Shown here: one piece after another, positions 50,845 through 61,692 of the stretch
Position numbering within the stretch: position 1 is the stretch's first letter
How the letters are laid out: each line of letters opens with the position of its first letter
The notes under the pieces: generated by a model
The model's input: the letters and a program-made list of their open reading frames with translations, nothing else
Databases searched by the model: none
Told to the model about the DNA's origin: nothing
Translations under genes and position numbers: made by a program
DNA from: Neoceratodus forsteri
Lineage: Eukaryota > Chordata > Ceratodontiformes > Ceratodontidae
Length of the DNA stretch: 64,000 bases
Assembly (NCBI GenBank): GCA_016271365.2
Contig: CM028131.1
Location: 173,294,501 to 173,358,500 of the forward strand
Direction of reading: 5' to 3'

Positions 50845-51156
50845 GTGCGCATGAGTTCAGTATCAGGACCGGTCCTCTTCAATGTCTTTGTAAGCGACAT
50901 TGCAGAGGGAATGGAAAGAAAAGTCTGTCTCTTTGCAGATGACACAAAGATCTGCAACAGAGTTGATGCACAAGGTGGGGTGGAAAGGATGAGAAGGGAC
51001 TTGACAAGGTTAGAGGAATGGTCAAATGTATGGCAGCTTATATTTAATGCTAAGAAGTGCAAGGTAATGCACCTGGGAAACAAAAACCCATCGGAAGAGT
51101 ACACAATGAGGGGTGAGATACTAACAACAACAAAATGGAAAGGGACCTGGGGGTAG
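50845..51156 (+). pseudogene. CR1 reverse transcriptase, palm and thumb part
   Basis: A 103-codon stretch continuing the preceding fragment after a frameshift. It begins with SSVSGPVLFNVFVSDIAEGM (the SVLGP.LF..F..D block), then LFADDTKICN with the catalytic ADD pair. EEWSNVWQLIFNAKKCKVMH and LGNKNPSEEY follow, as in CR1. A further C-terminal piece (51,226-51,435 plus) reads [17 protein letters not shown], and decayed sequence leads to the 3' end. No intact protein can be made. Confidence 0.9.
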
Positions 51157-51855
51157 TCATATCAGATGACCTAAAGATGGGCAAGCAATGTGAGAGGGCA
51201 GTAAGGAGGGCTGGGGGATACTGGGATGCATAGGAGAGGCATCACCAGTAGAAAACAGGAAGTTGTTATCCCTCTGTACAGACAGCTGGTGAGACCCCAT
51301 CTGGAGTACTGTGTGCAGTTCTGGAGACCCAATCTCCGCAAAGACATAGACAAGATGGAAGCTGTCCAGAGGAGGGTAACTAAATGGTGCAGGGTCTGCA
51401 CGGAAGACATAATGAAGAGAGACAAAAGGAGCTAATATGTATAACCTCGAGGAAAGGAGGGAGAGGGGGACATGATAGAAACATTCAAGTACCTCAAGGG
51501 AATCAACAAAGTCCAAGAGGGTAGCATCTTTCAAAAAAAGAGGTGTGGAAGAACAAGGGGGCACAATTTGAAGATGGGGGCAGCTCAGAGGTAATGTAAG
51601 GAAGTATTTTTTCACAGAGAGGGTTGTGGATGCATGGAACGGCCTTCCGGAGGAGGTTGTGGAGCCAAAAACAGTGATTGAATTCAAGCATGCATGGGAC
51701 AGCCATAAGGCAATTCTAGGGGGTGGGGGTAGAAAGAAGTAGGCTGCTGGTTAACTAAGATCTGCAGCTTATCCATTAGGTAGGGAAATGGGCAGACTGG
51801 GTGGGCCAAGCGGTTCTTATCTGCCGTCAAATTCTATGTTTCTATGTTTCTATGT

Positions 51856-53336
51856 CTTTCTTGATTTCATCAATGTCTAATGTATTTATATCATTTGTAC
51901 CAACATGTAAGCTTACTAGGGGGTTAATTCCTGCTTATTTCAAGATATTTGGTGCCATGTTAGTTATATCCCTTATTCTAGCACCTCTAAAACTACTACA
52001 TGTATGATTTCCTTATCAGGACAGCAAATGATCCTGTCTAAATGTTTGATGACAGAGTCCCCAAGCACAAATGATTCTCTTGGGTTATCCCACCCGACAG
52101 CGACCTTTCGACAGAGAGGTACCCTACAGTGACTACAGCTCCATGTTGCTGTAGGGAACCCACTGGAACCCGACACTGTCTATTGGGGGTCCTGCATTAC
52201 CCCAAATCAGCTCTGACTCAGAGCTGATAATCCTAAGTGGGAGGGTGCGGGGGTTTGGGGAGGTGAAGCCCCCCAAAGAAAACACTTGGTTCCATTGGAA
52301 ACCGGCAATCAACTGCAAAATGCAGTTTTGAATTGGAACAGCAACATGGCAATCTCTGAGTGGCTAATATTAATTTGTGGAAGGGGCAGTTTTCCATCTG
52401 TAAATTGATATCATAATTGTTAGTATTAAGTGCAGTAGGTTTATCCACACCATGCAATTGCTTTGATTGGGGATTAACATCCATAAATGAATTATCGTGA
52501 TTGGATTTATTGTTTGTTGTAAAGTACTACTTGGGAGGACTGCACTTATTGCACCTGATGTTAGTCCAAGATTATTTACTCCGTTTAGGTCTGTAGTAAA
52601 ATTATTTTTCTGAATAGTAATGATCGGAGACAAAGGAATCGTAGTGCACACATTAGACTCTAGTAATGTTCTGCTAGTGGCTGAGCTTCCTGCTCTGGGA
52701 GATGAAGGTAAAACATTATCATTATCTAAACTGATAAGAGGGTCATATGAATTTCTAGTGGTATGATAAACTGCATTGCTCTTCTGCCCTTCTTAAATTT
52801 CTTACTATTGTTGGCTACTTCCCACTCATCATATATTGATGGTTTAGAGGAATCCTCCTGTCTGGCTTGCTTCCTAGAGACACCGACATTAACACTGGAG
52901 GTAGAGACTTTGACTCCAGTTTCCTCAGTTGTGAATAATTCATTTTGCTGTTATAATATACTCCCATGAGTAGAGTGCACTGCTTGATCACTGGGGCTAA
53001 CTATGTCTCTAGCTTCCCTTTTTGTGAACCTTACTGATATTTCATTTGATGTTCTGTTATACTCCCATGGGTAGTGTGCACAACTTGATCTCTGGAGTTA
53101 ACTATATCCCTAACTTCCCTTTCCTTGAATCTTGGTGATATTTCATTTTGATGTTTTTCTAGTAAACGTAGTCTGTAATAGAATATCTTAATATCAGCAT
53201 CCAGTACAATATTGTTACTACATTTTTCACAAATATACATAGTACAGGTAGGTAATGTTTCCATCAGTTTATACATACAGCAGGAAGAGCATTTGATCCC
53301 AATTTCCCCATCCATAGTCATAATTTTATCCCCCAT
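51856..53336 (-). pseudogene. LINE ORF1 remnant: zinc-binding start and SGNH-esterase-like part
   Basis: The open stretch 53,031-53,336 starts with a methionine and soon has KCSSCC, then YICEKCSNN, a paired-cysteine pattern typical of CR1/L2 ORF1, followed by a possible coiled coil. The middle part is broken into short frames. Near 52,040-52,070 the minus strand reads VLGDSVIKHLDR, the GDS nucleophile block of SGNH esterases. After a frameshift near 51,990 come GARIRDITNMAP and LVSLHVGTNDI (GTND block, near 51,890). The DGLH block is found on the other side of the nested CR1. ORF1 proteins bind the LINE RNA; the role of the esterase part is not well established. Confidence 0.78.
52956..53146 (-). 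repeat. ~101-bp tandem duplication in LINE ORF1
   Basis: atactcccatgagtagagtg (52,958) to ttactgatatttcat (53,031) repeats as atactcccatgggtagtgtg (53,059) to ttggtgatatttcat (53,132). The offset is 101 bases, so the second copy is out of frame unless a one-base indel occurred later. Confidence 0.85.
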
Positions 53337-53588
53337 CTTTAATTATATATTTCTGGTAATACTTTGAATCACAGTTTAGAGTGAACTCCACTCTTTATAA
53401 TGGATGATATGTTGTTTTTCTTTAATGTAACTTGAATAGTGTTTACTAACTAGATTCCTACAGGAAAGCAACAGCAGTCTATACCTACTTATCTGAAGAG
53501 AAATTAGCTAGGAGTTCCCAATAGTTCATAATCACCTAGGACATGAGTTACCTTTTGTACGATGATTTAGTTTTCCTGCCTCTTATCC
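53337..53588. other. sequence between LINE ORF1 and the retroviral LTR
   Basis: Probably the 5' untranslated region of the minus-strand LINE or its flank. No motif is recognised. The last bases before the LTR are atcc, compared with gtcc on the other side of the provirus. Confidence 0.4.
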
Positions 53589-53625
53589 CATTATCTAAAC
53601 ACTCATGGTGTGTAGGGTAAACAAT

Positions 53626-53627
53626 AA

Positions 53628-53660
<33 letters not shown>
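53626..53660. repeat. (AAT)n microsatellite in the 3' LTR
   Basis: About 11 ATA/AAT trinucleotides. The 5' LTR has only aataaaaatagtaataatac at this place (62,808), so the expansion happened after integration. Confidence 0.95.
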
Positions 53661-53662
<2 letters not shown>

Positions 53663-53989
53663 AGATTCTTGTGTCTCAGAGTCTGCCAAGAAACATTTGT
53701 AAACAAGCAAGGAGTACTAATAAAATTTAGTACACTACTTAAACCAAGCATGTGACAGAGAAAATCACAAGGGAGATGGGTTTCTTACCATTCTCCTGAA
53801 GAATGTACATAATCTCCAGGATTGTAGATCTTAGGTTCTCTAAGATCTTGTTCTATCTCTCCCCGCACTCCAGCTCTCTGCCCTTCTAGAGAAGCTACAG
53901 TGGGTTGCGGACAGCTAAATACTACAGATAACAGCATAGCAACAGAGATTACAACATAGTTACAGATATAAGAAACAATATGTGTTGGT

Positions 53990-54022
53990 CCTAAGTCATT
54001 CTCCATTGGAGAATGACTTAGG
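53990..54022. promoter_or_regulatory. perfect 15-bp palindrome in the 3' LTR
   Basis: cctaagtcattctcc, loop att, ggagaatgacttagg. The same palindrome is kept at 63,155-63,185 in the other LTR with 14-bp arms. In RNA it would form a very stable hairpin; in DNA it could be a dyad protein site. The role is inferred only from its preservation. Confidence 0.75.
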
Positions 54023-54587
54023 AGACAGAATTACTAATGAGCATCAAATGAGACAGAATTTGCTTCCATTAGCATTATTGCTTGGACAAAGAAATGCTGA
54101 CAGTTCAAACTACATGTGACATTTCTAGCTTACATACAATATAAAATATTAGACATAACAAAGGCCTTCTGTCTCTGTCAGCTTGCTTAGACAAAGAGAA
54201 CTGATGATAGGGCACTATTTTACATGGCATATCTGAATGTAAAACATACTACATATAATTATATGAGAATATAAGTATACAATAATCACTGATGATCCTT
54301 CTGAGTCATCTTATCAGTGATTAGGTAGATTATATATGGAATATCTATAAAAAACAAACATAATCTAAAAAAATGTATTATAGTGAGGTATAATAAATCA
54401 TGCATGACAATATTAGCATATCTTAGCAGCAAAGCACATTCCTAGCACCCATGTTTATATGATGTGTGCTCATATCTACAATGTTAGTGCAAAATAGCAG
54501 TATCACAGTACACTAGACTAGGAATACAGTGTGAGGTGTATGTGAGGTGTATGTGGGATAATAGGGGGGCATTACCCAGGTGTAACA

Positions 54588-54599
54588 ATCCCCTCTTTG
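54588..54599 (-). promoter_or_regulatory. polypurine tract
   Basis: The minus strand reads acaaagagggga directly before the LTR start (tgttacacc). A purine run here is the RNase H-resistant primer for plus-strand DNA synthesis in retroviruses, and its position fixes the LTR boundary. Confidence 0.85.
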
Positions 54600-55369
54600 T
54601 TGCCCTAATTGCAAAAGAGGCAACACAACAAAAAGATGGGGGTTAAGTACCATTCGTCTACAGGCCCAAGGCACAAGCCTGATAGAGGAAATGGAACTGG
54701 TCACACAGGTATTTCTGGGTTTTCCTTAAACAACAAAATGTAATCATAAGGGAAAATGTTAGTAAACCTTGTATTACTATAAACATTTGGAATAAAACTT
54801 CACATTGGAGTTTTCCGATATCAAAACAATCAGTAAATACTGATATGTATCAGGTGTGTATCTGTCCTGTTGGGAAGAAATTGAAGAGACAAACTTAAGC
54901 TTCCTGTATGGATATTAAAAATAAGTAAAAATTGAGATAGAGCATCAAAATAGTTAGGACAAGACTTAATGGTATCTGGTTCCAGAATGGGAAAAGGTGT
55001 GATTATCATATAACCTATTACTTGTTTAGGGAATAAAAAGTTCACTTTGCATAACTTTTAGTTCAAATCAGAAGAATGTATAGTTGGACACCACACAATG
55101 TTCCACATCAGCAGAATATACCATCTTGAAGGATGGCATTTTTCAGTTGGTAAGTTGAACAGGACATGAAATGTCAATATCCACAAGACATAAACACGAG
55201 CAGTTACAGGGATAAATCCAGGGTTTCTTCAAGTGTTAGATGAAGATTCATAGTTCAAATCTGATGCATTCAGATTTTCCCAAAGGTTGATCAAAATGTT
55301 CAGGAGGCAGCAGTATTTTCATAGGCCTCAGCAGGGGGTGCATTCGATTGCACATTCCGTTTTACAATG
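54600..55369 (-). other. retroviral internal sequence between env position and polypurine tract
   Basis: No recognised coding motif. Short frames only (54,830-55,045 minus, 71 codons). It may be the end of env or an untranslated region, now decayed. Confidence 0.4.
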
Positions 55370-55825
55370 GAAGAAGAAGAAGAAGAATCAGCACTTATAT
55401 AGCACTTTTCATACATCCAAAGCACTTTACAAGCAATGCTAGACTGGTAGTGAAGTGACTGAATGTGTGGTGGTGGCCATATCGCACATCATCACCCACA
55501 CACACAGCCTGGATAATTGCATGAACCGGTTTATGGGAAGAGGAATGTTGGGCAGGATACCGGGAATGTTCCCTACTCTTTGTGAAGAGTGCCCTGGGTT
55601 CTTTTACTTCCACCTAGACACCCACCAGGACAACACCAGGATGGGCAGAAGGGACCTCAGTTTAACGTCTCATCTGAAGGACGGCCCACCCCAGCAGTAC
55701 AGCACCCCCAATACTGCACTCGGATGCCAGCGATTTTAGGTGCAAGTCCAATCCCAGTGTGGGATGAGAACCCATGACCTTCTGGTCCAGAGGCAGATGT
55801 GCTACCAACTGAGCCATGCTGACAT
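55370..55825 (-). mobile_element. V-SINE-like SINE inserted in the retrovirus
   Basis: Read on the minus strand it starts near 55,825 with tgtcagcatggctcagttgg (A-box) and gggttctcatcccac (B-box, near 55,770). The body holds ccttcagatgagacgttaaa (55,660-55,683) and aaagagtaggga. The 3' part contains aaagtgctttggatgtatga and tgctatataagtgctgattc and a (TTC)n tail at 55,370-55,388. It shares the central domain with the satellite SINEs at 11,901 and 27,685 but has a different 3' tail, so it is another subfamily. It post-dates the provirus. Confidence 0.88.
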
Positions 55826-55898
55826 CCATGAAATAGCAACAGTGTTCAACTGAAGATGATCACATGGCTATACAAAGTATAGCAGTTTATAACAGTAC

Positions 55899-57320
55899 TC
55901 AGTTTGTATGAGGTGCTAGCCAGGCTTGGAAAATGAGCAGCGAAGAAAATGGATTCCTTGATTGTAGATCAAATGAAGAAGAGTCTTCTTGCTGAGTTAG
56001 GGGATTGCCCCTACCCCAGAATAGCTGCATAGTATGCATAACAATGAGCTTGATTGTAGAATCTAATTCACTGGACTGACTACAGTTTGTTTGAAAGTTC
56101 ACAAGTGGAAGCTTAATTTTAGTTATTAGGTCAATATCTACAAGTTGGTAAAACAAGTTGGAAGATGTCACATCTGCATAAAAGGTGATGTTCCTTTCAG
56201 GTATGACAGTCAATGTTCAGAGTCAGTCACAATCCTAAGACCTCATGGTAAACAAGGAAAGGAGGTAGTTTCAACCTTTTCGTGATAAAAGTTCCCATCA
56301 AGATGACTAATAGAATGGACAGTTGCCAGACGATCAGAGGTGGATGTTGCCAGATGAAAATGCAGCAATGACACTGTGAGAGTCACAAACATGGCTTCCT
56401 GGATTGTGCAGGAACAAGTTTCAAAACATGTAGCAATACTGGTGTGTGTGGTGACATATCCAAGGTTCCTTGCTATTAACAAGGGAACAGTGCTAGATTC
56501 AAATAAACATTTGTTAACACATGCAATAGAAGTGCAAAATGTGGCAATGCCACTGACCCATACGTCTGTCATGTATGAGATCAAGGATATATCCTAATTC
56601 CAGATCCCGGAAGAGATAACCAAATGGTTGTAAGAACATAATAGGTATAGGCAGTGCAAAGGACTTTCCTAGCTATGTGATGCTCATCTGCTTCCTTAAT
56701 GTGAGCAGAAAATAATTCATTAATAAGAACAATTGTCAGGTCAAACCCCTTCACAATATCCTTAATATTGTAGCTATAAATCACTCTTAATAAGCATACC
56801 ATGCAATTGGGGGGTATGATATTATATTTCATACTATCATGAACCTTTAACATATGTGCTTGAATAATGGCTACATCAGCCCTATTTCAAATAGATATGT
56901 CAGAGCCAAGTAGGCTTAAGTCTAAACCTTTGTTTTTTTTATAAATAAGAAAAACCAAACCAAACCAAAATGCCTAGTGCATTTGGGTAGGTTTATAATC
57001 ATAAGATGTACCGCTAGTGGTCAGGATGTGAAAATCCAAAGTGTGTGTAGGTGTGGTGCTATCAGTCCCTGTACAGGGACTCATAAATGAGTACCTGGTA
57101 TGCTGCAAGGGTATCCAATCACATCATTATGAAACAAAAGTGGGAAATGTTTGTTGTGAAACATATACCAAATCATTCCAAGTTCTAAAGGGTGAGATTT
57201 AAAAATCACTGGGATGCGCATGAACTGCACATTATTAACTAGGGTACCTGGTTGAGAAGCGGCTGTTAGACCACGGGGTGGACCAGGGTTCTGTTGTGGG
57301 CACTCAACATTAAGTGTCAC
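55899..57320 (-). pseudogene. env-position region of the provirus, not recognised
   Basis: It lies downstream of integrase and upstream of the polypurine tract, where env is expected. It is broken into frames at 57,081-57,320, 56,581-56,853, 56,243-56,584 and 55,899-56,213. The fragment at 56,243-56,584 is rich in cysteine and hydrophobic residues (VWVSGIATFCTSIACVN; CFETCSCTIQ) and has a hydrophobic stretch, which would fit a membrane glycoprotein. I find no clear fusion peptide, furin site or CX6CC motif. The assignment rests on position; it could hold accessory frames instead. Confidence 0.4.
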
Positions 57321-57851
57321 AAATTATGGGGCATCATAGGGTAAAACCTTAAGGTCTGATGGCTTTTATTGCCCTATAATTTTTGGATACAAAATTCCTC
57401 AGTATCAATAAAATGTATGCAGGAGTCCAGATCAAGTCTAGCTGCTAGAATTGATCCAAAACAATGATCCTAACATTCAGTAGGGCCTCACTACCCTTGT
57501 GGACAATGAACATGTCTTTTAGGACTTTATTGTGAATTCCACAGGATGCAATTGAATCATGTAGGCTTGTGAGGTATTCTGCCTCAACAAGCTGTTTAGG
57601 ATTAGGTCACTGATCCTTATCTGCAATAAAATGTGCAGTTTGGGCTTGTAAGAAGACCCATACTTTTAAAAAGAATAATAAGCATAAAAGCAAGCATCTC
57701 TATCTCTGGAACCTAAAAGAAAAGAGAAAAGAAAACCATAGTTTAGCACTATTCCTCCCAGTGGGGTGTGGAAAAGTACTTTAATCTCCTTTAAACAGGT
57801 TCATTTGATTGGCATATAGCCATTTATTAATGACTGTTATAGTGAGGCAGT

Positions 57852-58683
57852 CTAACTTCGTAGTCTGCTGGACTGCATTTGTTTACAATGGGATAGGGCC
57901 TGTTGTTGGGCCTTGCCTATGCAGTGTGAAGCAAACATGTGTACCTTTTTGGATGTCTTGTTTGAGATAACATATTTATCTACTGATGTTCCATCAGCAG
58001 TGGAAGTACACAGGTCCAGAAGTAAATGTTCTGGGAGTCTCATGAACCATCCGGTCATGATTTCAAAAATGGGGTACGCTGTGTACCTGCAGAGGGTGTC
58101 CCACTTATTACCATAAGGAGTAAAGGCAATAATGAATTCCTGTCTTTTTTGCAGTTTTCTGAACAAGTTTATTATAACATAACTTTGATCTGCCTGTTAG
58201 CACATTCCACCTGTCCTGATGACTGTGGGTTATATGGGATATGAAACTTTTGTTTTACCCATAACAAATCCAGAATTTCCTGATTACTTAGGCTATAAAG
58301 CCAGATCTCTGTAATCAGAATTTACCTTTTAGGGGTAAAACCCTACCTGGTAAAAAGCTGGTTTACCAAGAAATTTGTAGTCACTTTGACTGTGTTGTTC
58401 TGTCTTGGGATAGCTTTAAACTGTTTGGAAAATAGGTCAGTGATCACTAGTGAAAACTAATTGTTCTTAGTGGTTGGCATAAGGCCAATGTAGTCAACCT
58501 GGATTTTGTTCCAGGGGCCTTTTGCCTCTGGGATAACAAAGCATTTTTCCTAACTGGTATAGGATTGTTCTGTTCACAGATCAAACCGTTACTAATGTAG
58601 TGTTCTACATCATTTCTCATGTGTGGCCACACGACAAAGCATTTTAGTCTGTCTAGAGATTTTACTGACTCACTGGTGTCCAC
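57852..58683 (-). pseudogene. retroviral integrase remnant
   Basis: Integrase joins proviral DNA to host DNA. The zinc-binding N-terminal domain lies at 58,447-58,683 (WPHMRNDVEHYISN then GLICEQ; one cysteine is not evident). The catalytic core is split by frameshifts. The first aspartate is in QVDYIGLMP (codon at 58,493-58,495), the second in NSDYRDLAL (codon at 58,314-58,316), and the glutamate in PQSSGQVECANRQIK (codon at 58,205-58,207). The last two are 109 bases apart, 36 codons plus one base, as expected for a DD35E core with a one-base shift. The C-terminal part at 57,852-58,166 has FEIMTGWFMRLPEHLL, similar to the PFE...GR.MRLP block of gamma/epsilon-type integrases. Several stops make it non-functional. 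Confidence 0.85.
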
Positions 58684-59367
58684 CAGTTGAAGTACTATGT
58701 ATTTGGCACAATAGATAAAATCTACTCTCAGGTGTTAAGGAATTACCCGTAACCTTTCATGATGTTACAGCAGTGATGTTCCAAATGAATAGGCCATCAC
58801 TGGATAGGTGAATGTCATTTTCACGTTCTATAAAAGCTATTGCTGAAGTTATTCCTCAGTTCCTTTATTAAGGAACCTATACACTGCCCTCAAATGAGGG
58901 TCCTTCTTATGAAGCTTAAGGTTCACATTTTACAATATGCTCAAATCTTATGAATGTACAGTATGTATTTAAATGGTTAGTGTTGTGATGTACACAAACA
59001 AGTCACTGTATTTCTCAGGGGTAGCATCAGAAAATTGGATCTGAAGTTTGCCTTTTGCCAAAGAAATTCACTTTAGAGAGAAACAGACCCAATTAGAAAC
59101 TGTAATAAAAACATTGTATCTGTAGTGCTTTCTATAATTATCTTAAGGACATTTCTTGAAGCGGGCAGAACTTAACCTTCTCATGGAGTGTTGGTATAAT
59201 TTTACGTAAGGAAAAATCTTTTTATTCCTTTCTTAACACAAGCTGTGTCTTTCTCAAGCACATTCCTGTTCTCTAAACCATTCACAAATATTTGTGGTAA
59301 TTAGGAGACTCCTCACCTCCCTGCTTTTTATTTTATTTGCCAGGCTTGTTTTAACATTGCCTGTGAA
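58684..59367 (-). other. decayed pol sequence between RNase H and integrase
   Basis: It should contain the rest of RNase H and the linker to integrase, but only short broken frames exist and no motif is clear. Confidence 0.4.
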
Positions 59368-60159
59368 TCATACATATACAATGATGCAATTACTAGCCAT
59401 GCACACTCTGTCATCACTAGGATGTACAATAAGAATTTCAAACCCTGCTGTCTGACCCTCATTGGTATGTGTGGCTGGGTCATCAGTCAAAACATGACGC
59501 ACAGTGGTGTCTTTTAACACTTTCTGAGGTTCTGTCAGAAAGGGCACTGGGACAGGTAGGTCAGGGGGTTGTAGTGAACAATCATGGGTCTCTCCTGTAA
59601 ATTGTTTGCCATGGGCCAACAAGGATGAAGTTTTGATAGGAAGGACAGTGATGTCATGATCTTGTAAAATGAGAGACCAGTGTGTAAGACTGGCATTGGT
59701 TACAGAGTCATCTTTTACTCTGTCTGACAACAGAGCGTTAGTTAGCAAATGATTGGAATGCAGTACAATGGGTGCATATCCAATGATGTACATAAAGTAT
59801 CTCACTACCCAGTATGTAGCCAAAAGACTCCTTTCACAAAGGTTGTATTTCAGCTGCACTGGGGCAAGCATCTGGGATGCATAAGCAATGGGTCTGATTT
59901 GTCCATTGTATGTTTGGGCTAAAACTGCTGAGATTGCTTCATCTGATGTGGCAGTTTCAAAACAATGCCCTAAAGGTGTGTTAGGATTAACCAATGCTGG
60001 GACCATGGTCAGTGATCCCAAAAGAAAAGACAATGATATCAGTATTAGGATACCTTGTACCTTCTTACCTGTAGTGCCTGCCATTGCAGCCACAGTATGG
60101 GATGATCCAGGTGTCACTGATGGAGGGGGTTCTGCATCATGTGCAGGCAGTGCTGGCAC
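59368..60159 (-). pseudogene. pol remnant: connection domain and start of RNase H
   Basis: A 263-codon stretch. Residues about 1-65 are proline-rich then hydrophobic and look unlike pol. From about residue 66 it reads HCFETATSDEAISAVLAQ, RPIAYASQMLAPVQ, a conserved E in LCERSLLATYWVVRYF, then NASLTHWSLILQD. The last two blocks correspond to the RNase H-like connection domain after reverse transcriptase in gamma/epsilon-type viruses. After a HDC motif, TDDPATHTNEGQTAGFEI (about 222-239) fits the TDGS....G...AG start of the RNase H domain, whose first catalytic aspartate is retained. The reverse transcriptase fingers and palm (with its catalytic DD pair) and protease are not found upstream, so an internal deletion is likely. 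The start methionine is arbitrary. Confidence 0.75.
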
Positions 60160-60272
60160 TATCAGGGGTGCCTGCTACTGCAGCCACAGTATGGGATGAT
60201 CCAGGTGTCACTGATGGCGGGGGTTCTGCATCATGTGCAGGCAGTGCTGGCACTATCAGGGGTGCCTGCACA
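60087..60272 (-). repeat. 93-bp tandem duplication (31 codons), proline-rich
   Basis: gcagccacagtatgggatga begins at 60,087 and 60,180; the copies differ at only a few bases. On the minus strand each encodes a PALPAHDAEPPPSVTPGSSH-type segment in frame. It sits at the gag/pol junction region. Proline-rich segments of this sort occur in gag linkers. Confidence 0.92.
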
Positions 60273-60380
60273 GTGGAGAAACGTGTTGTGTAAGCTGCAT
60301 GTAGTTCTCCAGCTATGGATTGTGGTTCAGTATCCATCAGGGGCAGAGGAAGTAATGCTGAGACAGTTGTCAGCTCAGGT

Positions 60381-61616
60381 TCAAAAATCAAACCTGTAAA
60401 ATATCACAGCCACAGGGCTTTTAGAATCAGGGTTGTCCCTTCCCCCATCAAATGTAAAGTGGGTTTCCCCACCGGAATGTTGCTGGATGGTAGAAACATT
60501 GTTTTTAATGTTGCAGCTTAAGATATTAATGCACTGCATAGGAAAATCAGTACATTCAGTCTTCTCAGGGAAAGTTGATGTTAAATTGCATAGGAAATAA
60601 AAACAACCTTTCATGTAATTAACTAAAATGTGTTCTTTATCCAAGGACACTTGAATACCATAAACATTGCTAATAAAGCAAACTCTGTTAAGAGCATCAG
60701 CTGTTTCTGCAGCTTCAGACGCTGACTTCATGACCGATTGCATATCAGCCTTATTCAAAAGTACGTCAACATAATTTTTAATGAGAATCTTATGTCCTTC
60801 AGAAACACTAGTGTTACTGATAACATTATTAATCATGCCAAAAAACTGTGGTATGTTTTGTTTGGTTATGGCAGCAATCACAGGTCCCTGTGACTGCAGG
60901 ATTGAATCTCCATGGTGTGGTGGTTGGCCATTTTGGATTACCTCATGGGCATCATGGGTTACTGTATCATGACCATCATCACATGACCATGAGAGGCCAT
61001 CTTGGGGATGGTATGGGGATGCAACCTGATGACATGTGTGTCCACCATTTTGACACTCTAACAATTCTCCATTTTGTGAATCACAGAAAAACAAGTGGCT
61101 AGCCTTTGATCTAGTCCACCCCACAGCATACTGTGAGTGATCAAAATCAAACTTTTCAACATCAGAAGAGGTAAGGTCTTTGGGCATTAAGTTAGTATGC
61201 CCTGCCAATACCTCCGGCTGATGGTGCAAGTTTGCCATATCTGACTTTTTACTCATACATTCTAACTGCTCAAATACAGGAGTTAGCATGCTATTAAGTG
61301 CATTGTTTTCAGACTGCAAGACAATCACATCTTGTAAAACTTGTTTTTTATCAACAGAAGCTGTGTCATAGTTTATATTGAAAACCTTCATTTCAAGTCT
61401 GCTGTAAATAAAACATTCTGAATCATGCTGTACTGTCAAGGTCTGGTGTTGAAATACCAGCTTGTTAACTTTTTCAGCAATTACTTCAGATTTATCATCT
61501 CTAAGTTCCTTGTTTTCAAAACGTAAGGAATCAGTGTTACTAGCCAGAACACCATTTGTTTGAAAAAAATGTTTTGTAAGTTTTGCCTTTTCAGCGTCAT
61601 CTCTTAAGGCATGCAT
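60381..61616 (-). pseudogene. gag-position reading frame with coiled coil
   Basis: A 411-codon open frame, the longest in the provirus. It sits between the leader and pol, where gag is expected. Residues about 1-130 are rich in charged residues and leucines and likely form a coiled coil (for example RFENKELRDDKSEVIAEKVN). The middle (180-250) is rich in H, D and Q (GHTCHQVASPYHPQDG). Residues about 250-360 include helical and hydrophobic segments. No C-X2-C-X4-H-X4-C zinc knuckle and no clear major homology region are seen. It joins, after a break at about 61,617-61,692, an N-terminal piece at 61,693-62,007. The identity rests on position; a captured or lineage-specific gene is an alternative. 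Confidence 0.5.
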
Positions 61617-61692
61617 GTCGTGGCTGCTTCTCTCATTAAAGAGACAGACTCATTTTCTAGATGGAGAGATTGCAGCTCAGACAGTAGTCAAG

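Larger units (their letters stand above)
50141..51854 (+). mobile_element. CR1 LINE, 5' truncated, nested in the minus-strand LINE
   Basis: It carries reverse transcriptase from before block 0 to the C-terminus in several frames, and a CR1 3' end (gggcagactgggtgggccaa near 51,790, then gcggttcttatctgccgtca and tctatgtttctatg repeats at 51,833-51,854). Left and right it is flanked by parts of the same ORF1 esterase domain of the host LINE. No clear target-site duplication is seen. About 60-80 residues of the host domain between the GTNDI and DGLH motifs are missing, so the insertion came with a target deletion or one followed later. Confidence 0.88.
48592..53336 (-). mobile_element. decayed CR1/L2-group LINE, interrupted by a plus-strand CR1
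   Basis: Reading the minus strand from right to left gives, in order: an ORF1 start with a zinc-binding C..C pattern (53,336-53,031); decayed ORF1 sequence; an SGNH-esterase-like segment (about 52,090-51,856); an interruption by another LINE (51,854-50,141); the end of the esterase domain (50,140 to about 50,080); an endonuclease (about 50,010-49,500); and the endonuclease end plus reverse transcriptase start (49,497-48,592). The element then stops abruptly at about 48,595, before the reverse transcriptase palm. An ORF1 with zinc finger plus esterase and an ORF2 with endonuclease plus reverse transcriptase is the layout of CR1/L2-group LINEs. Many frameshifts and stops make it inactive. Confidence 0.8.
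53589..54587 (-). repeat. 3' LTR of the endogenous retrovirus
   Basis: On the minus strand it begins tgttacacctgggtaatgcc and ends with ..gtttagataatg; the matching copy ends tttagacaaca, so the TG...CA ends are mutated here. It matches 62,773-63,737 throughout. It is longer because of an (ATA)n expansion at 53,626-53,660 and an extra gaggtgtatgt repeat near 54,544. It holds a 15-bp palindrome at 53,990-54,022. Confidence 0.93.

Noticed and set aside
55899..57320. Definite env glycoprotein call
   Set aside because: Position fits, but no furin site, fusion peptide or CX6CC motif could be identified with confidence, so I only give a positional call.
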